DNA of 64,000 nucleotides from an uncultured Bacteroidales bacterium (lineage in GTDB: Bacteria > Bacteroidota > Bacteroidia > Bacteroidales > Paludibacteraceae). Location: positions 1 to 64,000 of the forward strand of contig CASDOZ010000010.1 of NCBI GenBank assembly GCA_949282265.1, read 5' to 3'. The notes beneath the pieces are model-generated. The model was given only the letters and a program-made list of their open reading frames with translations. It was not told the DNA's origin and searched no databases. This document shows positions 11,956-21,315 of this stretch, piece after piece (position 1 is the stretch's first letter; each line of letters begins with the position of its first letter). The position numbers were made by a program, and so were the translations under genes.

Positions 11956-13056
11956 ATGTGGAAATATCTATTGGAGAAAGAATTCAAACAGTTTTTCAGG
12001 AATCCCGGACTGCCAAAAATGGCGATTGCCTTTCCCGTGCTAATGATGCTTGTCTTTCCATTCGCAGTCAGCATGGAAATAAGAAATATAAACCTTGTCG
12101 TGGTCGATAACAACAAATCAACTGTTTCGGCACAACTTATCGAAAAATGCACATCTTCCGGCTACTTCAAACTCATTGACATTTGCCAGAGTCCTGAAAA
12201 GGCCCAAGAATACATGGATGACAACCGCGCTGATGCCATCATCACCATCGAATCCGATTTCGATGAAGAAACAGGCAAAGGGACGGGACTGCCGTTAGGC
12301 ATCAAAGTCAACACGGTGAACGGGACGAAAGGAAGCATCGGCGCGCAATACATTGCAAGTTGCATCCGCATGTTCCTGAAAGAACAGGATACAGGAACGG
12401 CAGGAAACAGCACGCCAACCATAGACATCTCCGAAAAATATTATTACAACCCATACATGGACTACAAAGTATTTATGGTGCCCGCGCTGATTGTGATTGC
12501 CATAACGATGGTAACCGGTTTCTTCCCTGCCCTGAACATTGTCGGCGAAAAGGAAACCGGCACAATAGAGCAAATCAACGTCACACCGGTCAAGAAAACG
12601 GCTTTCATCATTTGCAAGCTGATTCCGTATTGGGTCATCGCGCTGTTCATCCTAACCGCGTGCCTGATAATAGCGTGGTTGGTTTTCGGATATACCTGCC
12701 ACGGAAATTTGCTGTCGCTTTACTTGTTTAGCGGCCTGCAAATCATCGTTACGGCCGGGCTCGGGCTGCTGATTTCCAATTACAGCAACAACGCCCAGCA
12801 AGCCATGTTCATCATCTGGTTTTTCATGATGATTTTCATGCTTATGAGCGGCATTTTCACGCCAATAGCTTCCATGCCCGAATGGGCGAAAGTTATCACC
12901 TACTTCAACCCGATGCGCTATTACGCCGATGCCATGCGTGCCATATTCCTCAAAGGAAGCAGCCCGCTCGATGTATGGTATGATGCCGCCGGACTGTTGG
13001 CTATCGGCACAGCTGTCGTCAGTTGGGCAATATTCAGCTACAAAAAAACAGAATAG
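11956..13056 (+). CDS. ABC-2 type permease (YbhS/YbhR-like), second
   Basis: A 366-residue paralogue of the preceding permease with the same plan and the motif EKETGTIEQINVTPVKK. The frame stays open upstream to 11839, but I choose ATG 11956: it follows the previous stop by 13 bp, and an AGGAGG at 11941-11946, rare in Bacteroidota, sits at a good distance and overlaps that stop codon. Last gene of the efflux operon; no clear terminator follows before the next promoter. Confidence 0.92.
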   Translation: MWKYLLEKEFKQFFRNPGLPKMAIAFPVLMMLVFPFAVSMEIRNINLVVVDNNKSTVSAQLIEKCTSSGYFKLIDICQSPEKAQEYMDDNRADAIITIESDFDEETGKGTGLPLGIKVNTVNGTKGSIGAQYIASCIRMFLKEQDTGTAGNSTPTIDISEKYYYNPYMDYKVFMVPALIVIAITMVTGFFPALNIVGEKETGTIEQINVTPVKKTAFIICKLIPYWVIALFILTACLIIAWLVFGYTCHGNLLSLYLFSGLQIIVTAGLGLLISNYSNNAQQAMFIIWFFMMIFMLMSGIFTPIASMPEWAKVITYFNPMRYYADAMRAIFLKGSSPLDVWYDAAGLLAIGTAVVSWAIFSYKKTE

Positions 13057-13103
13057 CGCAGCCGATTTTGATGTAGGACAAATTTCCTGCATAAGAAATT
13101 GTG

Positions 13104-13111
13104 TACCTTTG
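13104..13111 (+). promoter_or_regulatory. Promoter -7 box of the acyltransferase gene
   Basis: TACCTTTG, 40 bp before the ATG at 13152. The -33 element is not obvious. Confidence 0.55.
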
Positions 13112-13151
13112 CCCCAAAATACAGAACGGGAACATTCACGCCAAACACATT

Positions 13152-14318
13152 ATGCAGAAAATATCTTCTTCCGCATTCATCGACACAAAGCCGCATTATG
13201 AACTACTCGACGGTTTGCGGGGAGTCGCCGCCCTTGTCGTAATCTGGTACCACATTTTTGAAGGCTTCGCCACAAGCCCGATAGACCAACGGTTCAACCA
13301 CGGCTATTTGGCTGTCGATTTCTTTTTCATGCTTTCTGGATTCGTTATCGGGTATGCCTACGATGACCGCTGGCAAACCACATTGACCATAAAAAATTTC
13401 TTCAAACGCCGTTTGATCCGCCTGCATCCCATGGTCATTCTTGGCACAGTGCTAGGAGCAATTACTTTTTATATACAAGGTTGCGAAAAATGGGATGGTA
13501 CACATGTTCCCATATCCATGCTTATGCTGGCCGTCTTATTGAACTTATTCCTGATTCCAGCTGTACCGGGAACAGGTCCTGAGATACGGGGAAATGGCGA
13601 GATGTACCCCCTGAACGGCCCCAACTGGTCGCTATTTTTTGAATACATCGGGAACATCATGTATGCACTATTTATCCGGCGCATGTCCACCAAAGCTTTA
13701 AAATGGCTTGTCGCCGTAGCAGGAGCCGGACTTGCGTCGTTCGCTTTGCTAAACCTTTCTGGCTTCGGCCATTTGGGCGTAGGCTGGACACTTGCCGGGA
13801 ACAACTTGCTTGGCGGCTTCCTGCGTCTGACGTTCGCATTCTCTACCGGATTGCTGATGTCGCGCAATTTCAATCCAAAGCCGGTCAGGGGGAGCTTCTG
13901 GATTTGCAGCGCCGCCATCATTGCATTGCTGTCCATACCGCATATCGGCGGTAGCGAAATGCCTTGGTTGAACGGGCTTTACGATTCCGTATGCATTATC
14001 CTGATTTTTCCGCTGCTTGTGCGCTTAGGAGCATCCGGCAAGGCGACAAACAAAGCCACTGCCGGGATATGCAAATTTTTAGGTGATATATCCTACCCTA
14101 TCTATGTAATCCACTATCCATTTGCCTATTTGTTCTACGCATGGCTATGGAACGGTGAAAAACTGGCTTTTTCCCAAGCCTGGCCTATTGCCGTACTCCT
14201 GTTCTTCGGCAGCATCCTACTAACTTACCTTTGTCTGAAACTTTACGACGAACCCATTAGAAAATGGTTAAGCAGAAAAATATTAATGCGAAAAGATACA
14301 AAACAGAAAAGCCTATAG
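13152..14318 (+). CDS. Acyltransferase family 3 (OafA/YrhL-like) membrane protein
   Basis: A 388-residue integral membrane O-acyltransferase with about ten helices. The opening LLDGLRGVAALVVIWYHIFEGF and the following HGYLAVDFFFMLSGFVI carry the family's catalytic-region motifs (R, H and the FFxLSGF box). Such proteins transfer acetyl or other acyl groups to exported sugars, polysaccharides or lipids. The upstream frame to 13101 overlaps the promoter, so I start at the ATG after it. No glycan genes adjoin, so the acceptor is unknown. Its stop codon overlaps that of the convergent nuclease gene in the palindrome CTATAG. Confidence 0.85.
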   Translation: MQKISSSAFIDTKPHYELLDGLRGVAALVVIWYHIFEGFATSPIDQRFNHGYLAVDFFFMLSGFVIGYAYDDRWQTTLTIKNFFKRRLIRLHPMVILGTVLGAITFYIQGCEKWDGTHVPISMLMLAVLLNLFLIPAVPGTGPEIRGNGEMYPLNGPNWSLFFEYIGNIMYALFIRRMSTKALKWLVAVAGAGLASFALLNLSGFGHLGVGWTLAGNNLLGGFLRLTFAFSTGLLMSRNFNPKPVRGSFWICSAAIIALLSIPHIGGSEMPWLNGLYDSVCIILIFPLLVRLGASGKATNKATAGICKFLGDISYPIYVIHYPFAYLFYAWLWNGEKLAFSQAWPIAVLLFFGSILLTYLCLKLYDEPIRKWLSRKILMRKDTKQKSL

Positions 14319-15719
14319 GTCAAATTCCTGTCCCTGACTTGGAATTTCTATATTCGGGTATCCTTGTTCTTTCAAGTATTCCCGAAATTTTTGTTGTGTT
14401 TCATACTCGCCATGTACAATGAAAACTTTTTTCAACTGCTTTCTGTCCTGGCAATTCAAATAAGCTATCATCTCTCGATAATCAGCATGGCCTGAAAAAC
14501 CTTCAATTTTACGTATTTCAGCCTTTATTTTATGCACAATACCAAAAATTGATATTTCACGCAAACCTTTCTGCTGTATACGCGCACCCAAAGAAGACGG
14601 CGTACAATAACCTACAATCAGAATTGTATTACGCCAATTTGAGATATTGTTTGCCACATGATGCTTAATGCGTCCGGCTTCCATCATGCCCGAAGCAGAA
14701 ATAATTATGCAAGGTGTGCGACGGGTATTCAGTTTTTTTGATTCGTTTACGTTCTTAACATACTTCAACGTATTGAAACCAAACGGATTCGGATCTGTCA
14801 GCAAGGTTTGTTTTACATCATCATTCATACTGTCCGTGTGCATACGGAATATTTCTGTCGCATTCACAGAAAGCGGACTGTCCACAAACACATCGACCAG
14901 TTTAGGCAAGCGTTTCTCATTGTAGAATTTATTGAGCACGTAGACAATCTCTTGTGTACGTCCGATTGAGAACGACGGTATAATCAGTTTTCCACCTTTT
15001 TGCACACACGTTTCCATGACTACATTCAACAAATCTTCTTCCACAGCTTTGTCCGCTTCATGCAATCGATCGCCATAAGTTGACTCCGTTATCAAATAAT
15101 CGCATTGAGGGAAAGAGTCTGGTGAACGCAGCAAACGGTTATGCGGACGACCGATGTCACCCGTAAAAGCAATACGTTTGCTCCGGCCATCTTCCTCTAT
15201 TTCCAAACAGACGACTGCACTTCCCAACAAATGTCCGGAATTGACAAAAGTAACATAAATACCTGCATCAACCTGAAAACGACGATTATAGGCCACACCT
15301 ATAAATAACTCCATGCAGCGTTCTGCATGATTTACAGTATAAATGGGCGCAATATGCTGCAACTTTTTCCGGTCGGCCTTTTTATTATACCACTTGGCAT
15401 CCAATTCCTGTATATGTGCACTGTCAGTCAGCATAATTGAACAAAGGTCACGCGTGGCATTAGTACAAATAACCGAACCACGAAAACCCTGCTTGTACAA
15501 ATAAGGAATTAACCCAGAATGGTCAATATGAGCATGCGACAAGATCACATAATCCAATTCTTTCGGATTCAGCATCATATTCCGATTCATCTGGTCTGTT
15601 TCCAAGCCTTTACCTTGGAACATTCCACAATCAAGTAGAATACGTTTACCTGCATTTGTAGTTATCAAATGCTTACTGCCTGTAACCTCACGAGCAGCTC
15701 CGATGAATTTAATTTTCAT
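14313..15719 (-). CDS. Beta-CASP metallo-beta-lactamase RNA nuclease
   Basis: 468 residues. An N-terminal metallo-beta-lactamase fold carries the HxHxDH metal motif (LSHAHIDHSG), followed by a beta-CASP domain and the C-terminal GFSGHADYREM histidine motif. This architecture is that of Ysh1/CPSF73-like exo- and endonucleases, so RNA processing or decay is the likely role. The frame continues to 15758, but ATG 15719 begins the conserved MKIKFIGAAREVTGS and overlaps the upstream DUF3276 gene by 11 bp, implying co-expression. Convergent with the acyltransferase gene. Confidence 0.88.
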   Translation of the reverse strand: MKIKFIGAAREVTGSKHLITTNAGKRILLDCGMFQGKGLETDQMNRNMMLNPKELDYVILSHAHIDHSGLIPYLYKQGFRGSVICTNATRDLCSIMLTDSAHIQELDAKWYNKKADRKKLQHIAPIYTVNHAERCMELFIGVAYNRRFQVDAGIYVTFVNSGHLLGSAVVCLEIEEDGRSKRIAFTGDIGRPHNRLLRSPDSFPQCDYLITESTYGDRLHEADKAVEEDLLNVVMETCVQKGGKLIIPSFSIGRTQEIVYVLNKFYNEKRLPKLVDVFVDSPLSVNATEIFRMHTDSMNDDVKQTLLTDPNPFGFNTLKYVKNVNESKKLNTRRTPCIIISASGMMEAGRIKHHVANNISNWRNTILIVGYCTPSSLGARIQQKGLREISIFGIVHKIKAEIRKIEGFSGHADYREMIAYLNCQDRKQLKKVFIVHGEYETQQKFREYLKEQGYPNIEIPSQGQEFDL

Positions 15720-16062
15720 TGTCGTTACCTTGGTTTTTCCTACTTTCGTACTCTTCACGCGTTACGATCTTACCTCCGATCGCACCTTTGGCATAACTTA
15801 CCACATTGCTCAATTCCGCCATAAAACTATCGAAATCTTCCTTGTATAAAAACAGCTTGTGGCGTTTGTAAGTGGCGTTTCCTGCCGCATTTGAGTCCTG
15901 CAAGTTTTTCTGGCTTTCGGTGATGGAAATAAAAAAATCACCGTTGGAACTTTTCTTTACATCGAAATAATAAATACGTCTTCCAGCTTTCAAATTACGC
16001 GTAAACACGATATTTTCATGTTCCATTTCAACTGAGGATACTTTTTTTTCATCAAAATCCAT
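15709..16062 (-). CDS. DUF3276 (PUR-alpha-like) nucleic-acid-binding protein
   Basis: A 117-residue protein of the PUR-alpha-like DUF3276 family common in Bacteroidota. Visible traits are FTRNLKAGRRIYYFDVKKSSNGDFFISI, whose alternating aromatic and basic residues fit a single-strand nucleic-acid-binding PUR repeat, and a charged tail. It lies directly upstream of, and overlaps, the RNA nuclease gene, so a joint role in RNA handling is plausible inference. Function has not been fixed by anything in the sequence. Confidence 0.82.
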   Translation of the reverse strand: MDFDEKKVSSVEMEHENIVFTRNLKAGRRIYYFDVKKSSNGDFFISITESQKNLQDSNAAGNATYKRHKLFLYKEDFDSFMAELSNVVSYAKGAIGGKIVTREEYESRKNQGNDNEN

Positions 16063-16241
16063 AATGCATACAATTTTAATCCGTCAATAAAAATCGTTTG
16101 AAGTTAGTAGTTTGTATCAAAAAACAAAATACCAGTTCAATTTATTTAACACAATAAACTCCTTACATTTACACATTGATTTTTATTAACACTCAGGTTG
16201 AATACAAAATAAATTTACTTGTTCCGGTTGCATTTCTTGCA

Positions 16242-16271
16242 TTGTGATATAAAAAAAATGCTGTACATTTG
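16242..16271 (+). promoter_or_regulatory. Promoter of nusB
   Basis: TTG (16242-16244), 19 bp, TACATTTG (16264-16271); leader of about 28 nt to the ATG at 16306. Confidence 0.75.
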
Positions 16272-16305
16272 CAGAAATTTTTCAAAAGCGTTTTTTTACA
16301 TTTTT

Positions 16306-17256
16306 ATGATTAATAGAAATCTAATTCGCACCAAAGTAGTTTTGATCTTGTTTTCCTACTATAAAAACAATGACAAAACGATCTTATCGCTTGAAAAAGA
16401 ACTCCTTTTCAGTTTTCAAAAAGCCTACGATTTATACTACTATTTATTGCAACTTGCCGTTGAAATAACAAGGTTCTCACGTCAAAAAATAGAAAACGGG
16501 CTCGCAAAGCTACGCCCGACATATGAAGAACAGAACCCCAATAGACGCTTTGCTGACAACCGATTCATCGCCCAGTTAGAGCAAAACGAACAATTGAACA
16601 AATACCTGGAAACCAACAAACTTTCATGGGCTGACCATTTGGAGATAGTCAAGGAAATAGCCGGCATCATCGCTGCATCCGACTTCTACAAGGCATACAT
16701 GGAAGCCGAAACATGTACTTATGAAGATGACAAAGCCATTTGGCGCAAGATTTTCAGCAAAATCATCATGTACAACGACTTGTTGGACGAGCATCTGGAA
16801 GAACAAAGCATCTATTGGGTCAATGATATTGAGTTAGTGTTGAGTTTCATTGACAAGACCATAAAGAAATTTGAACAGGAACAAGGCAGCGAACAACCGC
16901 TTATGCCCATGTTCAAAAGCGAAGATGACCTGGACTATGCAAAGAAACTGTTGCGCACAGCCATTCAAAACGAAACGGAATACCAGAAAATGATTTCCGA
17001 ACATACGGAAAACTGGGAATACGAGCGCATGGCTTATATGGACAGGATTATCATGCAGACGGCAATTGCCGAATTGATGGCATTCCCGACGATTCCGGTC
17101 AATGTAACCCTGAACGAATACGTGGAAATAGCCAAACAGTTTTCATCTGACAACAGCTTCAAATTCATCAACGGAGTCCTGGACGACTTGGTTGACATGT
17201 TAAAAAAAGAAAAGAAACTTATGAAAGCTGTTATTTTGCCCGATATGAAACCATAA
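16306..17256 (+). CDS. nusB: Transcription antitermination factor NusB, long form
   Basis: 316 residues, about twice the usual bacterial NusB. The C-terminal half (about 180-305) is the NusB helical domain, with WEYERMAYMDRIIMQTAIAE and the IPVNVTLNEYVEIAK signature. The N-terminal half, starting INRNLIRTKVVLILFSYY, is a lineage-specific extension with its own NusB-like opening. NusB binds boxA RNA with NusE to promote antitermination in rRNA operons. I chose ATG 16306, downstream of the promoter, over an open frame reaching 16219. yajC follows with its own promoter. Confidence 0.92.
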   Translation: MINRNLIRTKVVLILFSYYKNNDKTILSLEKELLFSFQKAYDLYYYLLQLAVEITRFSRQKIENGLAKLRPTYEEQNPNRRFADNRFIAQLEQNEQLNKYLETNKLSWADHLEIVKEIAGIIAASDFYKAYMEAETCTYEDDKAIWRKIFSKIIMYNDLLDEHLEEQSIYWVNDIELVLSFIDKTIKKFEQEQGSEQPLMPMFKSEDDLDYAKKLLRTAIQNETEYQKMISEHTENWEYERMAYMDRIIMQTAIAELMAFPTIPVNVTLNEYVEIAKQFSSDNSFKFINGVLDDLVDMLKKEKKLMKAVILPDMKP

Positions 17257-17269
17257 AAAAGTACATTTG
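17236..17269 (+). promoter_or_regulatory. Promoter of yajC
   Basis: TTG (17236-17238, inside nusB), 23 bp, TACATTTG (17262-17269); about 32 nt leader. Confidence 0.6.
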
Positions 17270-17307
17270 CAAACGATTAATCAATTAACTACATATTTAT
17301 CAAAACT

Positions 17308-17643
17308 ATGACCATTTTAAATTTATTATTGGATGCCAGCCAACAAGGGACGCAGAACAATGGAATGATGTCCATTATCATGCTCGTATTGATTTTCGTC
17401 GTATTTTACTTTTTCATGATCCGCCCGCAAACAAAGAAGCAAAAAGAAATCCAGAAACAGCGTGCTGCCATGAAAGCCGGCGACAGCGTAATCACATCGG
17501 GCGGCATATACGGCAAAATCAAAGAAGTGAAGGAAAACACCCTGCTCATTGAAGTTGCTGAAAACGTGCGCATCAAAGTGGACAAGAACTCCGTATTCGT
17601 TACTGCTGACGACGCACAGCAAGCTGCCGCCGCCACAAAATAA
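17308..17643 (+). CDS. yajC: Preprotein translocase accessory subunit YajC
   Basis: A 111-residue single-span membrane protein: helix at about residues 20-37, then FMIRPQTKKQKEIQKQ and the conserved GDSVITSGGIYGKI, a textbook YajC. It associates with SecDF in the translocon. nusB-yajC-YbbR is a familiar gene order in Bacteroidales. Confidence 0.95.
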   Translation: MTILNLLLDASQQGTQNNGMMSIIMLVLIFVVFYFFMIRPQTKKQKEIQKQRAAMKAGDSVITSGGIYGKIKEVKENTLLIEVAENVRIKVDKNSVFVTADDAQQAAAATK

Positions 17644-17707
17644 GAACAGGCAACCTTATGCGCATGGCATAAGAATACAAGCGTCGGTCTATTAAAATTC
17701 ACAACTC

Positions 17708-18688
17708 ATGAAAATTGATTTTTCCGGCATAAGCAAAAAGATTAAAGCATTTTTTACCTCAAAAGATGTTTTAATCTTTTCGTTATTTGTCTTGCTATCA
17801 ACTGCATTCTGGTTCATGAACACGTTGAACATAAACCGCGAAATGCGATTGTCCGTACCTATTCATTACATAGGACTGCCGGAAAACATCATGATAGAAG
17901 AACCATTGCCACACAACATATCGCTTAGGATACAAGACAATGGGAAAAACCTGTTCACCTATTACAAGAAAGAAAACATAACTCCTGTCATAATCGACCT
18001 GTCGAACACGCAATTTGAACCGGAAGGCGAAATAAGCATATCCAAAACGCAAATGCAGCAAAAAATCACCAGCAGCCTGCGTTCGACAACACACTTATTG
18101 GGCTTTTCGCCGGACACACTCGGCATCCAATACACGAAATTGACAAGCAAACGGATTCCCGTGCGGCTGAACGGGAAAGTAAGCCCTGCACCACAACATG
18201 TTTTCAGGCAAAAGGCAACTATCCAGCCCGATTCCATCACCATATTTTGTGCCGAACAGCTTGCCGCACAAGTAACAGAAGCGCGCACACAATATGTGGA
18301 CAAAGAAAACATAACGGACACATTATCCGAAACCATACCATTGCAAGCCATTGAAAACGTACGTTTCTCAAAAAATGCAGTCAAACTAACCGCCATATCG
18401 GAAATGTTCACCGAAAAATCATTCACATTGCCGATAAAACCGGCCAACATGCCATTCCATCTGAATGTACGCACATTCCCAGCCGACGCGACCGTAACGT
18501 TCAATGTCGGCATCAGCAATTTCAACGACATAGAAGCCAAAGACATTACAGTCCTTTTCGATTACCGCGACCTGCGACCCGGAAGCAACAGGCACGAATT
18601 GGAAATCGCATACGACAGTTTGAAAACACCTATTTTCAATATACGCATTAAACCACACGAAGTTGAATATATATTAGAAGAACAATGA
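17708..18688 (+). CDS. YbbR/CdaR-like membrane-anchored protein
   Basis: A 326-residue protein with one N-terminal helix (about 23-40, LIFSLFVLLSTAFWFMN) and an extracytoplasmic region of beta-rich YbbR-type repeats. YbbR-domain proteins act in the envelope; in Firmicutes CdaR regulates the diadenylate cyclase CdaA, but no cyclase is seen nearby, so the role here is open. Follows yajC by 64 bp; its stop overlaps the next start in ATGA, so the aminotransferase is likely coupled to it. Confidence 0.8.
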   Translation: MKIDFSGISKKIKAFFTSKDVLIFSLFVLLSTAFWFMNTLNINREMRLSVPIHYIGLPENIMIEEPLPHNISLRIQDNGKNLFTYYKKENITPVIIDLSNTQFEPEGEISISKTQMQQKITSSLRSTTHLLGFSPDTLGIQYTKLTSKRIPVRLNGKVSPAPQHVFRQKATIQPDSITIFCAEQLAAQVTEARTQYVDKENITDTLSETIPLQAIENVRFSKNAVKLTAISEMFTEKSFTLPIKPANMPFHLNVRTFPADATVTFNVGISNFNDIEAKDITVLFDYRDLRPGSNRHELEIAYDSLKTPIFNIRIKPHEVEYILEEQ

Positions 18689-19815
18689 AGAAAATACAAA
18701 TGGTAGATTTGCATACGCAGTATGAAGCTATCAAATCAGACATCGATTCCGGTATCCAGGAAGTTTTGGATACATGCACATTTATCAAAGGAGGAAAAGT
18801 AAACGATTTCCAGAAACATCTGGAAGAATATCTGGGCGTCAAGCATGTCATTCCGGTGGGCAACGGAACGGATGCGTTACAGATAGCCATGATGGGGCTC
18901 GGCCTGAAACCTGGCGATGAAGTCATCACGCCGACATTCACGTTCATAGCCACAGCCGAGGTTGTCGGGCTGCTTGGATTGACCCCTGTCGTTGTCGATG
19001 TGGAAGAAGATACGTTCAACATATCCCCGGAAGCCGTACGCAAGGCCATCACCCCGCGGACAAAAGCCATTGTCCCGGTGCATCTGTTCGGGCAGAACGC
19101 CAACATGGAAGAAATACTGGCCATAGCCAAGGAACACAACTTGTATGTTGTGGAAGATGCTTGCCAATCCATCGGGGCGGAATACACCTTTTCCGATGGC
19201 CGCAAGCTGAAATCGGGCTGTATCGGCAACATTGGCTGCACATCGTTCTTCCCGTCCAAGAATTTAGGCTGTTACGGTGATGGAGGTGCCATTTTCACCA
19301 ATGACGATGAATTGGCTGCCAAAATGCGCGCAATAGCCAACCATGGTATGGTTGTACGTTATTACCATGATTTCATCGGCGTAAATTCACGATTGGACAG
19401 CATACAAGCCGCCGTTCTGGATGTCAAACTTAAACATTTGGACGATTACATCGCCCGCAGGCAAAAAGCAGCCGCCTACTATACCGAAGCATTCCGAAAC
19501 AACCCGAATGTCATCACACCGACCTGGGATGCTGCGCACACCACGCATGTTTTCCACCAATATACACTGAAGCTGGAAAACGTAAACCGCGATGAATTGC
19601 GGGAAAAGTTGGCCGAAAAAAACATACCGGCCATGATTTACTATCCCGTTCCGCTCCATTTGCAGAAAGCCTATCAAGACCCGCGGTACAAAGCCGGCGA
19701 TTTCCCCGTGGCCGAAAAGCTGGTGAAGTGCGTGCTCAGTTTGCCCATGCACACGGAACTAGATGAAGAACAATTGAAATATATCACTGAGTGCGTTAAT
19801 GAATTGACCGCATAA
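18685..19815 (+). CDS. DegT/DnrJ/EryC1 sugar aminotransferase
   Basis: A 376-residue PLP-dependent enzyme that aminates a keto-sugar nucleotide, of the WbpE/WlbC type. It starts MKKIQMVDLHTQYEAIKSDI; other landmarks are GNGTDALQIAM (phosphate binding), EDACQSIGAEY (Asp to the PLP ring) and SFFPSKNLGCYGDGG with the Schiff-base lysine K192. Length is normal. It is probably used for lipopolysaccharide or capsule amino-sugar synthesis; which sugar cannot be told. It is coupled to the YbbR gene and lies 22 bp before rpoN. Confidence 0.9.
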   Translation: MKKIQMVDLHTQYEAIKSDIDSGIQEVLDTCTFIKGGKVNDFQKHLEEYLGVKHVIPVGNGTDALQIAMMGLGLKPGDEVITPTFTFIATAEVVGLLGLTPVVVDVEEDTFNISPEAVRKAITPRTKAIVPVHLFGQNANMEEILAIAKEHNLYVVEDACQSIGAEYTFSDGRKLKSGCIGNIGCTSFFPSKNLGCYGDGGAIFTNDDELAAKMRAIANHGMVVRYYHDFIGVNSRLDSIQAAVLDVKLKHLDDYIARRQKAAAYYTEAFRNNPNVITPTWDAAHTTHVFHQYTLKLENVNRDELREKLAEKNIPAMIYYPVPLHLQKAYQDPRYKAGDFPVAEKLVKCVLSLPMHTELDEEQLKYITECVNELTA

Positions 19816-19837
19816 AACCGAAAAAAAAGCCGGAGCC

Positions 19838-21301
19838 ATGTTAAAACAGCAATTGCAGCAAAAATTACAGCAAAAGCTATCACCTGCGCAAATCCAGATG
19901 ATAAAAATGCTTGAGTTGCCCACACTTGAGCTGGAAGAACGTATCATGCAGGAAATGGAGGAAAATCCCGTATTGGAAGAAGGAAGCGAAATTTCCGATG
20001 AAGACACGCATGTGGAAGAAGAAAACATGGAAGAGACCGACAGCAACGATTTCGGCGATGAAGATTTCAATTTGGACGAATATATCTCGGATGATGATAT
20101 CCCGGACTACAAACTAAAAACAAACAACACATCCAGAGATGACAAGCACGAGGACATTCCATTTTCGGCAGGTATGACTTTCCACGAAAATCTCTTGGAA
20201 CAGCTTGGCCTACAACACACTTCATCCAAGGAACGCACTATCGCTGAATTTGTCATCGGCAATATAGATGAAGACGGCTATTTGCGCCGCCCCATAGAAT
20301 CCATGGTGGATGATTTGGCTTTCCAGCAGAATGTGGAATGTTCGGACGATGACATGCGCAAAATGGTCGGGCTGATACAAACACTGGACCCGGCAGGTGT
20401 TGGCGCACGTAACCTGCAAGAATGCCTGCTGCTGCAAATCCAGCGCAAGCAACAGACTCCCGGAGTAAAATATGCCACACGCATATTAAAAGAGGCTTTC
20501 GAGGAATTTTCAAAAAAACATTACGACAAAATTTGCCAGAGGCTCAACATCTGCGATGACGATCTGAAACTGGCCATCAACGAGATAGTCAAATTGAATC
20601 CACGCCCCGGAAACGCATGGAGTGGCAATTTGTACGAAAAAAGCATGACCACGCTTGTGCCTGACTTCATTCTGGAAAACGACAACGGGGAAATATCCAT
20701 ATCGTTGAACAACAGCAACATCCCGGAACTACGCATTAACAAGGAATACAACGATATGCTACAAAACTACGCCGCCAGCAAGGATAACCAGACGCGCGAA
20801 ATGAAAAATGCCATTACCTTTGTCAAGCAAAAAATCGACTCCGCACGTTGGTTTATAGACGCCATAAAGCAGCGAAACGAAACTTTGTTGAACACCATGC
20901 GCGCCATTGTCGAATTCCAGAAGGACTTTTTCCTGGAAGGCGATGAAACTTACCTACGGCCGATGATATTGAAAGATATTGCCGACCGTACCGGTTACGA
21001 CGTATCGACTATTTCACGCGTCAGCAACAGCAAATACGTGCAAACCGAGTTCGGTGTGTTCCCGCTCAAATTCTTCTTCTCCGAAGCCATGACCAACGAT
21101 GCCGGTGAAGAAATATCGACCCGGGAAATCAAGAAAATCTTGCAGGAATCAGTAGATGCGGAAAACAAGAAACGCCCTCTCACCGATGAACAGCTGATGC
21201 AAGTGTTAAAACTGCAAGGTTACCCGATTGCACGCCGCACTGTTGCCAAATATCGGGAACAACTGAACATACCTGTGGCGCGCCTGCGCAAAGAAATCTG
21301 A
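19838..21301 (+). CDS. rpoN: RNA polymerase sigma-54 factor
   Basis: A 487-residue sigma-54. Region I is glutamine/leucine-rich (LKQQLQQKLQQKLSPAQIQM, ELEERIMQEMEENP), then comes an acidic region II (about 45-80), the core-binding domain, and at the C terminus a perfect RpoN box ARRTVAKYRE (465-474) with its helix-turn-helix before it. It would direct transcription from -24/-12 promoters with AAA+ activators, none of which is encoded in the window. It is in the same transcription direction as the aminotransferase and PAP2-like gene. Confidence 0.96.
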   Translation: MLKQQLQQKLQQKLSPAQIQMIKMLELPTLELEERIMQEMEENPVLEEGSEISDEDTHVEEENMEETDSNDFGDEDFNLDEYISDDDIPDYKLKTNNTSRDDKHEDIPFSAGMTFHENLLEQLGLQHTSSKERTIAEFVIGNIDEDGYLRRPIESMVDDLAFQQNVECSDDDMRKMVGLIQTLDPAGVGARNLQECLLLQIQRKQQTPGVKYATRILKEAFEEFSKKHYDKICQRLNICDDDLKLAINEIVKLNPRPGNAWSGNLYEKSMTTLVPDFILENDNGEISISLNNSNIPELRINKEYNDMLQNYAASKDNQTREMKNAITFVKQKIDSARWFIDAIKQRNETLLNTMRAIVEFQKDFFLEGDETYLRPMILKDIADRTGYDVSTISRVSNSKYVQTEFGVFPLKFFFSEAMTNDAGEEISTREIKKILQESVDAENKKRPLTDEQLMQVLKLQGYPIARRTVAKYREQLNIPVARLRKEI

Positions 21302-21315
21302 ACAGACACCAGCCT

